Below are positions 25,975 to 34,738 of a stretch of DNA of 64,000 nucleotides, in pieces. A program made the position numbers and the translations under genes. Numbering within the stretch: position 1 is the first letter of the stretch; every line of letters begins with the position of its first letter. This stretch comes from Caldilineaceae bacterium (GTDB taxonomy: Bacteria; Chloroflexota; Anaerolineae; Caldilineales; Caldilineaceae). Below the pieces are notes generated by a model, which was given only the letters and a program-made list of their open reading frames with translations, made no database searches and had not been told where the DNA came from. Location of the stretch: assembly GCA_958295845.1 (NCBI GenBank), contig OY282376.1:124001-188000 (forward strand). The letters are read 5' to 3'.

Positions 25975-27354
25975 GTGACCTTGCGCTCTCTCTTCTTCTT
26001 TGACGACTGGTGTCTGGCCCGCCGCGACAACGTCGCCCGCCGTCTGGGGCAGCCCGAATGGGTACGGGATGCCACCTACGCCGACCCCACCGAAAATCCG
26101 TTCAGCTATCCCACGGTGCTCTACGACGACCAGCGCAAGCTGTGGCGTATGTTTTACCTCGGCCGCGAGACGATGCCGGGGGCGGTCTATCGCAAGGACG
26201 AGTGGATTCTGACCGCGGAAAGCGTGGACGGTATCCACTGGGAACGGCCGGACCTGACCGCAACCGTTCCGCTGCCGTCGCGTATGCGGCCCCACGAGAT
26301 CTTCGACCGGCAACAGATGTCCACCGGCGGCTCGATCTTCCTGGATGAGAGCTCGCCCGAACGCCGCTTTAAGTGGCCCATCCTCGCCATCGAAGAGGAC
26401 GGCCGGCGCGCCTCGCGCCTGGCCTGGTCCGTCGACGGCTACAACTGGCAGATCGATCACGCCTCGCGCTGGCATCCCGGTACGCCCGACCCCGGCTTCT
26501 TCACCTATCGCCACGCCGAACGCAACAGCCATATCACCCTGGCCCGCCCCAGCCACGGCGACCGCCGTATCGCCCTCATGGAGACGCACGACTGGCGTAC
26601 CTGGAGCGAACCGGAAGTCATCTTCCATCCCGATCCCCTCGATCCCCCCATGAGTGAGTTTTACGGGATCGTCGTCCTCCCCTATAAGGGAGTCTACGTG
26701 GGCATCCTCTGGATGTTCGAGACCGACCCGCATGACCTGCGGTGGCAAAAGCTGGAGGGGAAGATCTACGGCGAGCTCGTCTACAGCTACGACGGGCTGC
26801 GCTTCCAACGCTCCCTGCGCCAACCATTTATCGGCCTCAACGAGCCGGGCGAATACGGCGGCGGCGGCATCTATCCCTGTTCGATGGTGGTCGACCACGA
26901 AGGGCAGATCCGCATCTATTCCGGAGGCACCAAAGGAGAGCATTTCCAGGCGCGCACGCTCAGCCGCGACGAGCCCGACTACGCTGCCATCCTCATGCAC
27001 CGGCTGCGGCAGGACGGCTTTGTCTATCTCGAGTCACAGGCCGGCGCCGGCTATCTGACGACGCGCTGGGTGCGTATCCACGACGAGCGCCTGCTGCTCA
27101 ATGTGCAGGCCCCTTACGGCGAGGTGCGCGTCCAGCTTTCGGACCTCGAGGGTAAACCGTTGCCCGGCTACACCTTTGATGAGTGTCATCCGTTTCGCGG
27201 CGACTCGACCGCCTGGCAGCCCCAATGGCAAGATCAGGCCGACCTTGCCGAACACGTCGGCACGCCGCTCCGGATCGACGTGCGCCTCTATCATGCCCGT
27301 CTCTACGCCATCCACGGCGACATCGAACTCGTCTACGCCAGCAGCCTCAGATGA
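25975..27354 (+). CDS. Putative beta-propeller glycoside hydrolase-like protein (paralog 2 of 3)
   Basis: This 459-residue protein has no signal peptide. It begins at GTG 25975; the N-terminus LFFFDDWCLARRDNVAR recalls the 'display/strand' start of propeller glycosidases. Blade motifs include SVDGIHWERPDLT, SVDGYNWQIDHAS and YSYDGLRFQRSL, with MFYLGRE paralleling the MWYFGR of the protein at 9104. The C-terminal beta-sandwich (GYLTTRWVRIHDERLLLNVQ, then EVRVQLSDLEGKPLPGY) matches the other two paralogs. It starts 63 bp after the ATPase gene of system 3, suggesting the same transcript. A glycoside hydrolase role (GH32/43/130-like fold) is inferred; catalytic acids were not assigned. Confidence 0.7.
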   Translation: MTLRSLFFFDDWCLARRDNVARRLGQPEWVRDATYADPTENPFSYPTVLYDDQRKLWRMFYLGRETMPGAVYRKDEWILTAESVDGIHWERPDLTATVPLPSRMRPHEIFDRQQMSTGGSIFLDESSPERRFKWPILAIEEDGRRASRLAWSVDGYNWQIDHASRWHPGTPDPGFFTYRHAERNSHITLARPSHGDRRIALMETHDWRTWSEPEVIFHPDPLDPPMSEFYGIVVLPYKGVYVGILWMFETDPHDLRWQKLEGKIYGELVYSYDGLRFQRSLRQPFIGLNEPGEYGGGGIYPCSMVVDHEGQIRIYSGGTKGEHFQARTLSRDEPDYAAILMHRLRQDGFVYLESQAGAGYLTTRWVRIHDERLLLNVQAPYGEVRVQLSDLEGKPLPGYTFDECHPFRGDSTAWQPQWQDQADLAEHVGTPLRIDVRLYHARLYAIHGDIELVYASSLR

Positions 27355-27460
27355 TCTGGTGTTCGCGAGGAGTCCCCCGAACTTCCGACTTGGTCGTGCC
27401 CAAAGGCCTCGGGCGCGGGGCACGCTGGGAACTCGTGTAAAGCCAACTCTGTCTTATTCT

Positions 27461-27502
27461 GGCTTATTCATGGCTAATTCTGGCCAATCCATGGCCAATT
27501 CT
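27461..27502 (+). repeat. 21-bp direct repeat, two copies
   Basis: Units 27461-27481 and 27482-27502 share the pattern GGCxxATxCATGGCxAATTCT and differ at a few positions. The 21-bp unit equals three 7-bp steps, which fits the heptad class seen at other junctions. It lies between two propeller genes. Confidence 0.7.
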
Positions 27503-27554
27503 GTAACCCGCGGCGCCAACCCAACTGCAGTCCATCCTTCTCGGAGATCAGGCA

Positions 27555-29252
27555 ATGGCAAACGAAACACTCTACAACGGCATCACCCTTCCGCAGACCT
27601 GGCCGCCGCGCAATGTGATCGAAGGCTCACGCGAGCCGATCCCCGTGCCCTATCTCTCCCATCCCCCGCAGGTCATCCCCATCGACCTGGGCCGCCAGCT
27701 CTTTGTGGACGACTTTCTGATCGCCGAGACCTCCCTGACACGGGCTTACGGCAAACCGGAAATCCACCCGCAAAGCCCGGTGCTCAGCCCCGAAACCGAG
27801 GAGGAGATGGATTCCGGCTTCTGCCCGATGGCCGCGCCTTTCAACGACGGCGCCTGGTACGACCCGCAGGACAACCTGTTCAAACTATGGTATATGCCCG
27901 GCTGGTTCCACAGCACCGCCCTGGCCACCAGCGCCGACGGCATCCACTGGGACCGCCCGCAACTCGACGTCAAGCCCGGGACCAACCTGGTGTGGCCGAA
28001 CAACGATGGCTCTGATCGCGACGGATGTCTCGTCTGGCTCGACAGCGACACACCTGACCCCGCGCAGCGCTACAAGATGTTCCAGTTCTACCGCCACTAC
28101 AAGCCCAAGCCGGGCCAGCCCCCCATCCCACCCGGCAGCTGGCCGACTCAAATGGCCAGAGGGGAGATGGTCTCCGAAGGCTGGGCCCAGGTCTCGCCGG
28201 ACGGCATCCACTGGAGCGATCCGGTCATCACCACGCAGGTCGGCGACAACACATCCTTTTTCTACAACCCCTTCCGCCGCAAATGGTGCATTAGCATCCG
28301 CCGCGCCGCCCACATCGACGAGACCACCAGGCTGCGCGCCCGTTTCTACAGAGAATCGGACGACTTCCTGCAGGGCGCGCAGTGGGATATGGATTCCGAC
28401 GAGGTCTTCTGGCAACGCATCGACCACCACGACCAGCCCGACCCCGCCCGCCCCAACCATCGCGTCGCCCTCTACGACGTGAACGTGACCCCCTACGAGA
28501 GCCTCATGCTTGGGATGTTCGCCATCTTCCGCGGCCCCGAAAACGACATCTGCGCCGAGGAAGGCGTCCCCAAAACCATGGACCTGGAGCTGGCCTACAG
28601 CCGCGACGGCTTCCATTTCAGCCGCCCGGACCGCACGCCCTTCCTCGCCTCCAGCCGCAAAATTGGCGACTGGAATCGGGCGTACCTGCACGCCTGCGGC
28701 GGCCTCTGCATGGTCGTCCACGACCGCATCTTCATCTATTTCACCGGGTTTTCCGGCCTGTCACCAAAACTGGGGACCAACGACATCGGGGATTCCGGCC
28801 TGTCGCGGCGCGTCATGTACGCCGGGGCCAGCACCGGGCTGGCCACCCTCCGCCGTGACGGCTTCGCAAGCATGGAAGCCGGCGCCGGGGGCGGTACACT
28901 GACCACGCGCCCCGTTACCTTCAACGGCGGCCGTCTTTTCGTCAACGCCAATGCGCCGCAGGGCGAACTGAGGGTGTCCGTGTTGGACAGTAACGGGGAA
29001 ACTGTGGAAGGGTTGGGCGCCGATGCCTGCGCTGCGCTCAGCCTGGACAGCACCTGCGCCGAGGTGAAATGGTCGTCCGATGCCGATCTCGCCGCGCTGG
29101 CCGGTCAACCCTGCAGACTGCAATTCCATCTGCAGTCGGGGCAGCTCTTCTCCTTCTGGGTGACGGATGACCCTGACGGCGCCAGCTACGGTCACATGGC
29201 TGCCGGCGGCCCCGGCTTCACCAACGGCCGCGACCTGCCTTCATCCCAATAG
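27555..29252 (+). CDS. Putative beta-propeller glycoside hydrolase-like protein (paralog 3 of 3)
   Basis: This 565-residue protein is the longest of the three and has no signal peptide. After an N-terminal extension it shows IDLGRQLFVDDFLIAETS, then blades with KLWYMPGWFHSTALATSADG, SADGIHWDRPQLD, SPDGIHWSDPVIT and YSRDGFHFSRPD. The C-terminal beta-sandwich (GGTLTTRPVTFNGGRLFVN, then GELRVSVLDSNGETVEGLG) aligns with the ends of the other two paralogs. The I-D-L-G-R-x-L-F-V-D-D-x-L-I start is frequent in uncharacterised planctomycete and Chloroflexota proteins annotated near GH32/GH43. Position next to a sulfatase supports a carbohydrate role, but the activity is unknown. Confidence 0.7.
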   Translation: MANETLYNGITLPQTWPPRNVIEGSREPIPVPYLSHPPQVIPIDLGRQLFVDDFLIAETSLTRAYGKPEIHPQSPVLSPETEEEMDSGFCPMAAPFNDGAWYDPQDNLFKLWYMPGWFHSTALATSADGIHWDRPQLDVKPGTNLVWPNNDGSDRDGCLVWLDSDTPDPAQRYKMFQFYRHYKPKPGQPPIPPGSWPTQMARGEMVSEGWAQVSPDGIHWSDPVITTQVGDNTSFFYNPFRRKWCISIRRAAHIDETTRLRARFYRESDDFLQGAQWDMDSDEVFWQRIDHHDQPDPARPNHRVALYDVNVTPYESLMLGMFAIFRGPENDICAEEGVPKTMDLELAYSRDGFHFSRPDRTPFLASSRKIGDWNRAYLHACGGLCMVVHDRIFIYFTGFSGLSPKLGTNDIGDSGLSRRVMYAGASTGLATLRRDGFASMEAGAGGGTLTTRPVTFNGGRLFVNANAPQGELRVSVLDSNGETVEGLGADACAALSLDSTCAEVKWSSDADLAALAGQPCRLQFHLQSGQLFSFWVTDDPDGASYGHMAAGGPGFTNGRDLPSSQ

Positions 29253-29293
29253 CCCGCAAGCCCGGCTCACAGCAGAGATTCACTGCCGTTACC

Positions 29294-29321
29294 GACCACT
29301 GGCCACTAACCACTGATCACT
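29294..29321 (+). repeat. Heptanucleotide tandem repeat, CCACT type
   Basis: GACCACT, GGCCACT, AACCACT and GATCACT follow one another without gaps between the convergent ends of the propeller and sulfatase genes. Confidence 0.8.
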
Positions 29322-29327
29322 GCAGTT

Positions 29328-31046
29328 TCAGTTCCGCAGCCGTTCAGCGGTCAAATAGTACGCGCCGGCCAGCGGCTCCCCCTGCTCATCTCGCCACCAG
29401 CTCTTCACTGTGGTCGGCCCGCGTTCCACCGCCATCTCAAACGTCTGCCCCGTCGCGTCCGGCGCCACCGGCAGCGTCTGCTCGGTGCTGCCCACCTGCA
29501 GCCAGGCCGCGGATACCGGCAGCGCCTGGCCCGCGGGCCAACTGCCGTCCACGCCCTGCATAATTGGCGCCGGGTCGGAGATGCCCAGACCGGACTCCTC
29601 CGGCCAGCGGCGCAGCGTAAAACTGTAGAGACCGGCGCGCGCCGCGTCAACGTGCCAGGTGCCGCTGTCCATCACCGGCCCGCGAATGCCGCGCTGGTTA
29701 TCCGCATACACCCAGGCCCAGTCGCAGCTGCACAGGCGCGCCGGGTTCTCCGCGTCGGAGCCGATCGTCAGCGACTGATAGCTCGTGAGGGTACTGCCTA
29801 CGTCATCCCACCAGGCCCCGTACTGCCCCCGCAGCCGCTTGACCAGCTCGGTATTGGCCGCGGCGACGTCCTGCTGCTGGCCCGGGTCCTCCCCGATGTT
29901 GTACAGCTCCCGCCCATCGACCAGCCGCCACTGCCCCCACATCACCGCGGCCCGGTCCCTGCCCGTAAAGCCGTTTCCAGCGCCTTCGTTGGCGTGCCCA
30001 TACTGCACCACCGACGTCCGGTCCGCAACCACCTTGTCCGGCCGCCGCAGGTGTGAAGCCAGCGACAGGCCGTCGCACGACCAGCCGTCCGGCGCTTGCA
30101 GATCACACAGCTCGATCAGCGTCGGCAGGATATCGACCCCGCGCGTCACCCCACCCACATCGCGGCCGCCCTCGAGCCCCACCTCCGGCCAGCGAATGAA
30201 GCAAGGCACCCGGTGACCGCCCTCGTAGAGCGAAGTCTTCCTGCCCCGCATCCCCGCGTTGTAAATTCCCTCACCCATCGCCGTGCCATTGTCGGTCATG
30301 AATATCAGGATCGTGTTATCACGGATCTCGTTGTCCTGCAGGAACTTCTCCAACTGCGTCATATTCTCGTCAATGTTGGCGATCATGCCGAAAAAGCTGG
30401 CCTCATCCCGCTTGATGCCGTCCAGATACGGCTGCCGGTATTCATCGGGAACCCAGTACGGGCCGTGCGGCGCATTGGTCGCAATATAGGCAAAAAACGG
30501 CTCATTCCGATCATGGCAGCCCTGCATCCAACGCATCGCCTCCTCGAACCAGACGTCGGTGCAGTAGCCCATGTACTGCTTGATCTCATCCTTATGGCGG
30601 TAGTGGTCGTCGAAATAGTCGTTCCCATAGTAGTCGGCCGCAGAGGTAATGCCGAAGGCGGGATGATGGATCGTCTCATGGAAACCGCGGTCCTGCGGCC
30701 GGTAGGGATAGTTGTCGCCCAGATGCCATTTGCCGAAATGACCGGTGTGGTAACCGTTGTCCGCCAGGATATCGGCCATCGTCGGCAGGTCGGCGCGCAG
30801 GAGCGAACGCCCCATACAGACAAACGTCGCCCCGTTGCGCAACGCATCCTGGCCGGTCATCAGCTCGCCGCGCGTCGGCGTACACATCGGCGCCACGTGA
30901 AAGTCGGTCAGGCGCACACTGTCGGCATGAAGACGGTCCAGCGTAGGCGTTTTCAGAAGTGGATTGCCCAGGCAGGACAGATCCCCGTAGCCCTGGTCGT
31001 CGGTCAGCACGAATATGATGTTGGGACGCGACTCTTTATCGGACAT
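29328..31046 (-). CDS. Sulfatase with C-terminal beta-rich extension
   Basis: A 572-residue arylsulfatase-type enzyme. Its N-terminal core PNIIFVLTDDQGYGD supplies metal ligands D16 and D17. The C-x-P-x-R signature is in VAPMCTPTRGELMTG, with C55 the formylglycine precursor. TDNGTAMGEGIYNAGMRGRK marks the second metal site. After residue 450 an extra beta-rich module (LYSFTLRRWPEESGLG to the end) is present, found in a subset of sulfatases with an unknown role. No signal peptide is visible from ATG 31046. A longer reading to 31286 lacks any signal peptide and is not supported. It is divergent from the nitrilase gene, so expression may be coordinated. Confidence 0.92.
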   Translation of the reverse strand: MSDKESRPNIIFVLTDDQGYGDLSCLGNPLLKTPTLDRLHADSVRLTDFHVAPMCTPTRGELMTGQDALRNGATFVCMGRSLLRADLPTMADILADNGYHTGHFGKWHLGDNYPYRPQDRGFHETIHHPAFGITSAADYYGNDYFDDHYRHKDEIKQYMGYCTDVWFEEAMRWMQGCHDRNEPFFAYIATNAPHGPYWVPDEYRQPYLDGIKRDEASFFGMIANIDENMTQLEKFLQDNEIRDNTILIFMTDNGTAMGEGIYNAGMRGRKTSLYEGGHRVPCFIRWPEVGLEGGRDVGGVTRGVDILPTLIELCDLQAPDGWSCDGLSLASHLRRPDKVVADRTSVVQYGHANEGAGNGFTGRDRAAVMWGQWRLVDGRELYNIGEDPGQQQDVAAANTELVKRLRGQYGAWWDDVGSTLTSYQSLTIGSDAENPARLCSCDWAWVYADNQRGIRGPVMDSGTWHVDAARAGLYSFTLRRWPEESGLGISDPAPIMQGVDGSWPAGQALPVSAAWLQVGSTEQTLPVAPDATGQTFEMAVERGPTTVKSWWRDEQGEPLAGAYYLTAERLRN

Positions 31047-31289
31047 GGAGCTGCCTTTCATTGGAGGGATGAATAGTGGGAGCACCTCTCTCCGCATCTT
31101 ACATTGAACCCGCGCTATGCCGCAATCGCTGCCCGCCGACTCCAGCTGTCTGACTGGATATCTTCGTGGATCGATTTGGCTCGGACAACGCTCTTTCGCA
31201 ACGGTTGACAGGGTTGAATGTACCGGCGAAAATGATCGCATCAAGAGCGCGACCAACACCCCGCGACCCCAGCCGACAGGAGGCATCCC

Positions 31290-32279
31290 ATGAGCCGATT
31301 CGCCAACATCAGCCTGGTCAACTTCCCCACCCTACCCGGAAACGAGCCGGGACGGCTGCAGAAAACCCTCGACCGCATGTGCGGCTACATCGCCGATGCC
31401 GCCCAGGAGCAGAGCGACATTGTCGCCTTCCCCGAAATCTGCAACTGCCTCGATACCGCCGCCCCTTGGAACGCGGCCGAGACTCTCGACGGGCCGACCA
31501 TCGCCGCGCTCTCCGAAGCCGCCCGCCAGCATGAGCTCTACGTCGTTGCCCCGCTCCTGCTCGACGACGCCGGCCGCCGCTACAATTGCGCCGTGCTCAT
31601 CGGCCGCCAAGGCGAAATCGTCGGCGTCTACCGCAAAAACTTCCCCACCCACGGCGAGTTGAACAACGGCATCACGCCCAGTGTGGAAACGCCCGTCTTC
31701 GAGACCGACTTCGGCCGTGTGGGGCTCTGCATCTGCTTCGATCTCAACTACTGGGAGGTCGGCTCCGGTCTCTGCCGCAACCGCGCCGAACTGGTGATCT
31801 GGCCCTCGATGTGGGCCGGCGGGCGCATGTTGAGCAAATGGGCGATGGAGTTTGGCTTTAATATGGCCGCGGTCTGGAAGGAGCAGTCCACCTTCGTCGA
31901 CGTGGCCGGCCGCGAGATCCTCGCAGTCAGACGCGAGGCCAGAGACCGCACCGGCCGTTCGCCCGTGGTCACCGCCCGAATCGACCTCGACCGCCGCCTG
32001 CTGCATCCCGACTATAACCTGGAAAGCCTGAAGGCCCTCTTCGAACGCCATGGGCCGACCGCAGCCTTCACCCAGTGGCTGAAGCAGGACTGCCATCTGG
32101 TCTTCGGCTCGCAAGTTCCGGGCGTCTCCAGCGATCAGCTGATCGAAGAGTTCGGCCTCGAGACGATGCGCGACTACCTTGCACGCGTGCGCCGCGACCG
32201 CAAAGCCGCGCTGGCCGCGGCCGCCGAACCGATCTATGCCAACGGACAGACAGTCGCACAGGACGGAGAGAGAATCTGA
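31290..32279 (+). CDS. Carbon-nitrogen hydrolase (nitrilase superfamily amidase)
   Basis: A 329-residue cytoplasmic enzyme hydrolysing C-N bonds of amides, carbamoyl groups or nitriles. The catalytic Glu-Lys-Cys triad is visible: E49 in AFPEICN, K116 in YRKNFPTHGE and C149 in GLCICFDLNYWE. The start is supported by AGGAGG 7 nt upstream. The stop overlaps the start of the SDR gene (TGATG at 32277-32281), so the two enzymes are translationally coupled and likely act in one pathway. Removal of an amide or N-acyl group followed by alcohol oxidation is one reading. The precise branch of the superfamily cannot be assigned by eye. Confidence 0.92.
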   Translation: MSRFANISLVNFPTLPGNEPGRLQKTLDRMCGYIADAAQEQSDIVAFPEICNCLDTAAPWNAAETLDGPTIAALSEAARQHELYVVAPLLLDDAGRRYNCAVLIGRQGEIVGVYRKNFPTHGELNNGITPSVETPVFETDFGRVGLCICFDLNYWEVGSGLCRNRAELVIWPSMWAGGRMLSKWAMEFGFNMAAVWKEQSTFVDVAGREILAVRREARDRTGRSPVVTARIDLDRRLLHPDYNLESLKALFERHGPTAAFTQWLKQDCHLVFGSQVPGVSSDQLIEEFGLETMRDYLARVRRDRKAALAAAAEPIYANGQTVAQDGERI

Positions 32280-33079
32280 TGCTACTGACAGGAAAAACCG
32301 TCATCGTGACCGGCGCCGGCGGGGGGTTGGGCGCCGGTATCGCCGCGGTCTGCAGCCGCGAGGGCGCCAACGTTGTGGTAGCCGACATCCGTGGGCAGGC
32401 CGCGCGTGACGTCGCCGACAGCCTGCCCGGCGACGCCCTGGCCGTCCACTGCGATGTCGGCGACGACGGGGCCCAGGCCGAATTGGTCCAGAATGCCGTC
32501 GCCGCATTCGGCCGCGTCGATGGCCTTGTCAACAACGCCGGCATCAACTTCGCCAAACCGTTCCTGGAAACGACGGCCGCCGACTGGGAACACATCATCC
32601 GCGTCGACCTGCGCGCCGTCTTCTTTCTGACCCAAAAGGTCTGCCGGCAGATTCTCACACAGTCTCCCGGCGGCGGCAGCGTCGTCAACATTGCCAGCGT
32701 CCACGCCCACGCGGCCATGCCCGGCGCCGGCCCCTACGACGCGGCCAAAGCCGGCGTCGTCATGATGGGCAAAAGCTTCGCCCTCGAAATGGCCCCGCAC
32801 AACATCCGCGTCAACGCGATCTCCCCCGGCTTGCTCGACACCCAGATCTGGCAGGACTTGCAGGATGCCGCGCCCAGCCCCGAAGAATGCCTGGACTTCT
32901 GGCGCACCAACATTCCCATCGGCCGGGTGATCGCCCCGGAGGAGATCGGCGAGCTGGCCGCCTTCCTGCTCAGCGACCGCAGCGCCTCCATCACCGGCGC
33001 CAACATCTACGCCGACGGCGGCATGACCGCCCAGCTCATCAGCCAGGAGCCCTACACCTCCAAGCCGATTGAAGGCTGA
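32279..33079 (+). CDS. Short-chain dehydrogenase/reductase (SDR, classical)
   Basis: A 266-residue NAD(P)-dependent oxidoreductase. Cofactor motif T-G-A-G-G-G-L-G-A-G near residue 10, N-N-A-G in LVNNAGINFAKPF, catalytic Ser in NIASVHAHAAMPG and Y-D-A-A-K (the YxxxK pair) are all present. After YxxxK comes the usual HNIRVNAISPGLLDTQ. The aspartate in VVADIRG at the end of beta2 favours NAD over NADP. The ATG at 32279 overlaps the upstream stop; an in-frame extension from 32075 would lie inside the nitrilase gene. Substrate is probably a sugar or polyol given the neighbourhood. Confidence 0.93.
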   Translation: MLLTGKTVIVTGAGGGLGAGIAAVCSREGANVVVADIRGQAARDVADSLPGDALAVHCDVGDDGAQAELVQNAVAAFGRVDGLVNNAGINFAKPFLETTAADWEHIIRVDLRAVFFLTQKVCRQILTQSPGGGSVVNIASVHAHAAMPGAGPYDAAKAGVVMMGKSFALEMAPHNIRVNAISPGLLDTQIWQDLQDAAPSPEECLDFWRTNIPIGRVIAPEEIGELAAFLLSDRSASITGANIYADGGMTAQLISQEPYTSKPIEG

Positions 33080-33370
33080 GAGCAACCTGGGCCGCCTCCT
33101 CTGCGCTCTCCCATGCACAATACGCATAACCGTAGACGGATCGTACCCATATTGCCCACGACACTACGCAAAGCAGACGCACGCGTATCTACGGGGCAGA
33201 CTGCCCCCAAACACCACTCTATCTGCCCGCAGACTCGCCTGAAAAGCACGCCATTTCGGCACAATGCATGCGCGCATTTCAGGTTTTTCTTCAACCCGTT
33301 CCTGGTGTAAGATACTGGTCTTGTCTTAACGGCTAAACCGATTAAGTTTTTCAGTCGAAACAGTGCTCCC

Positions 33371-34636
33371 ATGACGAAACTCCTGTCACTGTGGACAGAC
33401 CGCCCCCGCTTCCATCATGATGTCAATATGCTCCTGATTGTCGTCGGCCTCGTGGCGGTCAGCTTTTTCGGCATCCAGACCTTCCTCAAGACCTTTTACA
33501 TTCTGCGCCTGGGCTACGGCATGGTCTTTTTCGGCGTGTTTAACTCAGCCAGCGCATTGAGCTACATGGTGATGAGCCTGCCCGCCGGCGTCCTGGGAAG
33601 CCGGCTCGGTTTGACACGCACCATGCGCATCGGCATCGTCGTGACCGTCCTGGGCATGGCGATGCTGCCGCTGACCGAATCGGTGCCAGACTCCCTCAGC
33701 TACTACTGGCCCGTTTTCTCGATGATGGTTGTCTCCGGCGGCTACGCCCTCTTCAGCATCAACATGGTGCCGGCGCTCATGGGGTTGACCTCTGACGAAA
33801 ACCGCAACAGCGCATACGCTACGACCGGCGTCCTGCGCGGCCTTGGCGCTTTTGTCGGTACCCCCTTTGCCGGCCTGCTGCCGGGCCTTATCGCATCCAT
33901 GATCGGCGTCGGACTCGACAACCCCGCCCCGTATCGTCTGGCACTCTGGCTGAGTCCTGCGGTTCTGGCGCTGGCCCTTATCCCCTTGATGCGCATCGGC
34001 GATGCAGAGCGGAGCGGCAAACACAGAGAGAAGCCAACTCTGGGGGGTTCTTTTCCCGTCGTCCCCGTCAGCATGTTGATCCTGTTCGTCTGGTTCAGCC
34101 AGGCGGCCGGCGCTACCTGCTACTCCTTCTGCAACGCTTTTATGGACACGGAGCTGCAACTGACCACCTTTACGATCGGGATCATCTCCAGCGCGGGGCA
34201 GTTCGCCTCCATCTTCGCTCCCATGTTGCTGCCGATGCTCGCCCGCCGTCGCGGCAACGGCTGGACGCTCATGGCAACGACCATCGGCGGCGCCGCGACC
34301 ATGATCCCCCTCATTCTCATCCCCCAGTGGTTTGCCGCCGCCCTTGGCCAATTCGCCTCCATGGTCCTTTCGGCCGTGCGCATGCCCGCTCTTCAAGTCT
34401 ATCAGATGGAGATGATCGAGAAGCACTGGCGTTCGCTGGCCTACGGCGCGGTAAACACGGCGATGGGCCTCAGCTTTGGGCTGGTGAGCTTCGGCGGCGG
34501 CCAGATCATTGAGAAATGGGGTTACACCAACCTCTTCGCGATGGGCGTGACCCTCTCCTTTGTCGGCGCCACAATCATGTGGATGATGTTGAAGCGGCCC
34601 ACGCAGATGGTTGCAGCCCGGGGCGCTGTGCAATAA
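33371..34636 (+). CDS. Major facilitator superfamily transporter
   Basis: A 421-residue membrane protein with about 12 hydrophobic segments, beginning with VNMLLIVVGLVAVSFFGIQ. The MFS motif A position between TM2 and TM3 appears as LPAGVLGSRLGLTRTMR, and the central cytoplasmic loop lies around MRIGDAERSGKHREKPT. This is consistent with an efflux or uptake carrier of the drug/metabolite type. Upstream are 291 bp in which only a weak TAAGAT -10-like site was noticed. No substrate can be assigned. The gene ends a few bases before a purine-rich heptad tract. Confidence 0.9.
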   Translation: MTKLLSLWTDRPRFHHDVNMLLIVVGLVAVSFFGIQTFLKTFYILRLGYGMVFFGVFNSASALSYMVMSLPAGVLGSRLGLTRTMRIGIVVTVLGMAMLPLTESVPDSLSYYWPVFSMMVVSGGYALFSINMVPALMGLTSDENRNSAYATTGVLRGLGAFVGTPFAGLLPGLIASMIGVGLDNPAPYRLALWLSPAVLALALIPLMRIGDAERSGKHREKPTLGGSFPVVPVSMLILFVWFSQAAGATCYSFCNAFMDTELQLTTFTIGIISSAGQFASIFAPMLLPMLARRRGNGWTLMATTIGGAATMIPLILIPQWFAAALGQFASMVLSAVRMPALQVYQMEMIEKHWRSLAYGAVNTAMGLSFGLVSFGGGQIIEKWGYTNLFAMGVTLSFVGATIMWMMLKRPTQMVAARGAVQ

Positions 34637-34639
34637 CCA

Positions 34640-34680
34640 GGTAGAGAAGAAGAAGAGAGAGGTAAGAGGAGAGCGAAGTG
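34640..34680 (-). repeat. Heptanucleotide tandem repeat, CTCTCCT type
   Basis: On the minus strand the tract reads CTCTCCT, CTTACCT, CTCTCTT, CTTCTTC, TCTACCT in consecutive 7-bp steps. It lies between the MFS stop and the convergent LLM gene. Confidence 0.6.
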
Positions 34681-34738
34681 TATTCTGCTCTCCCGCTTCG
34701 CTATGGGGCACGGCGGGGCTTACCGGTTTTTTCGCCCT

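Noticed and set aside
32075..32278. Upstream extension of the SDR reading frame
   Set aside because: It lies entirely inside the nitrilase coding sequence; the TGATG overlap and the Rossmann motif fix the start at 32279.
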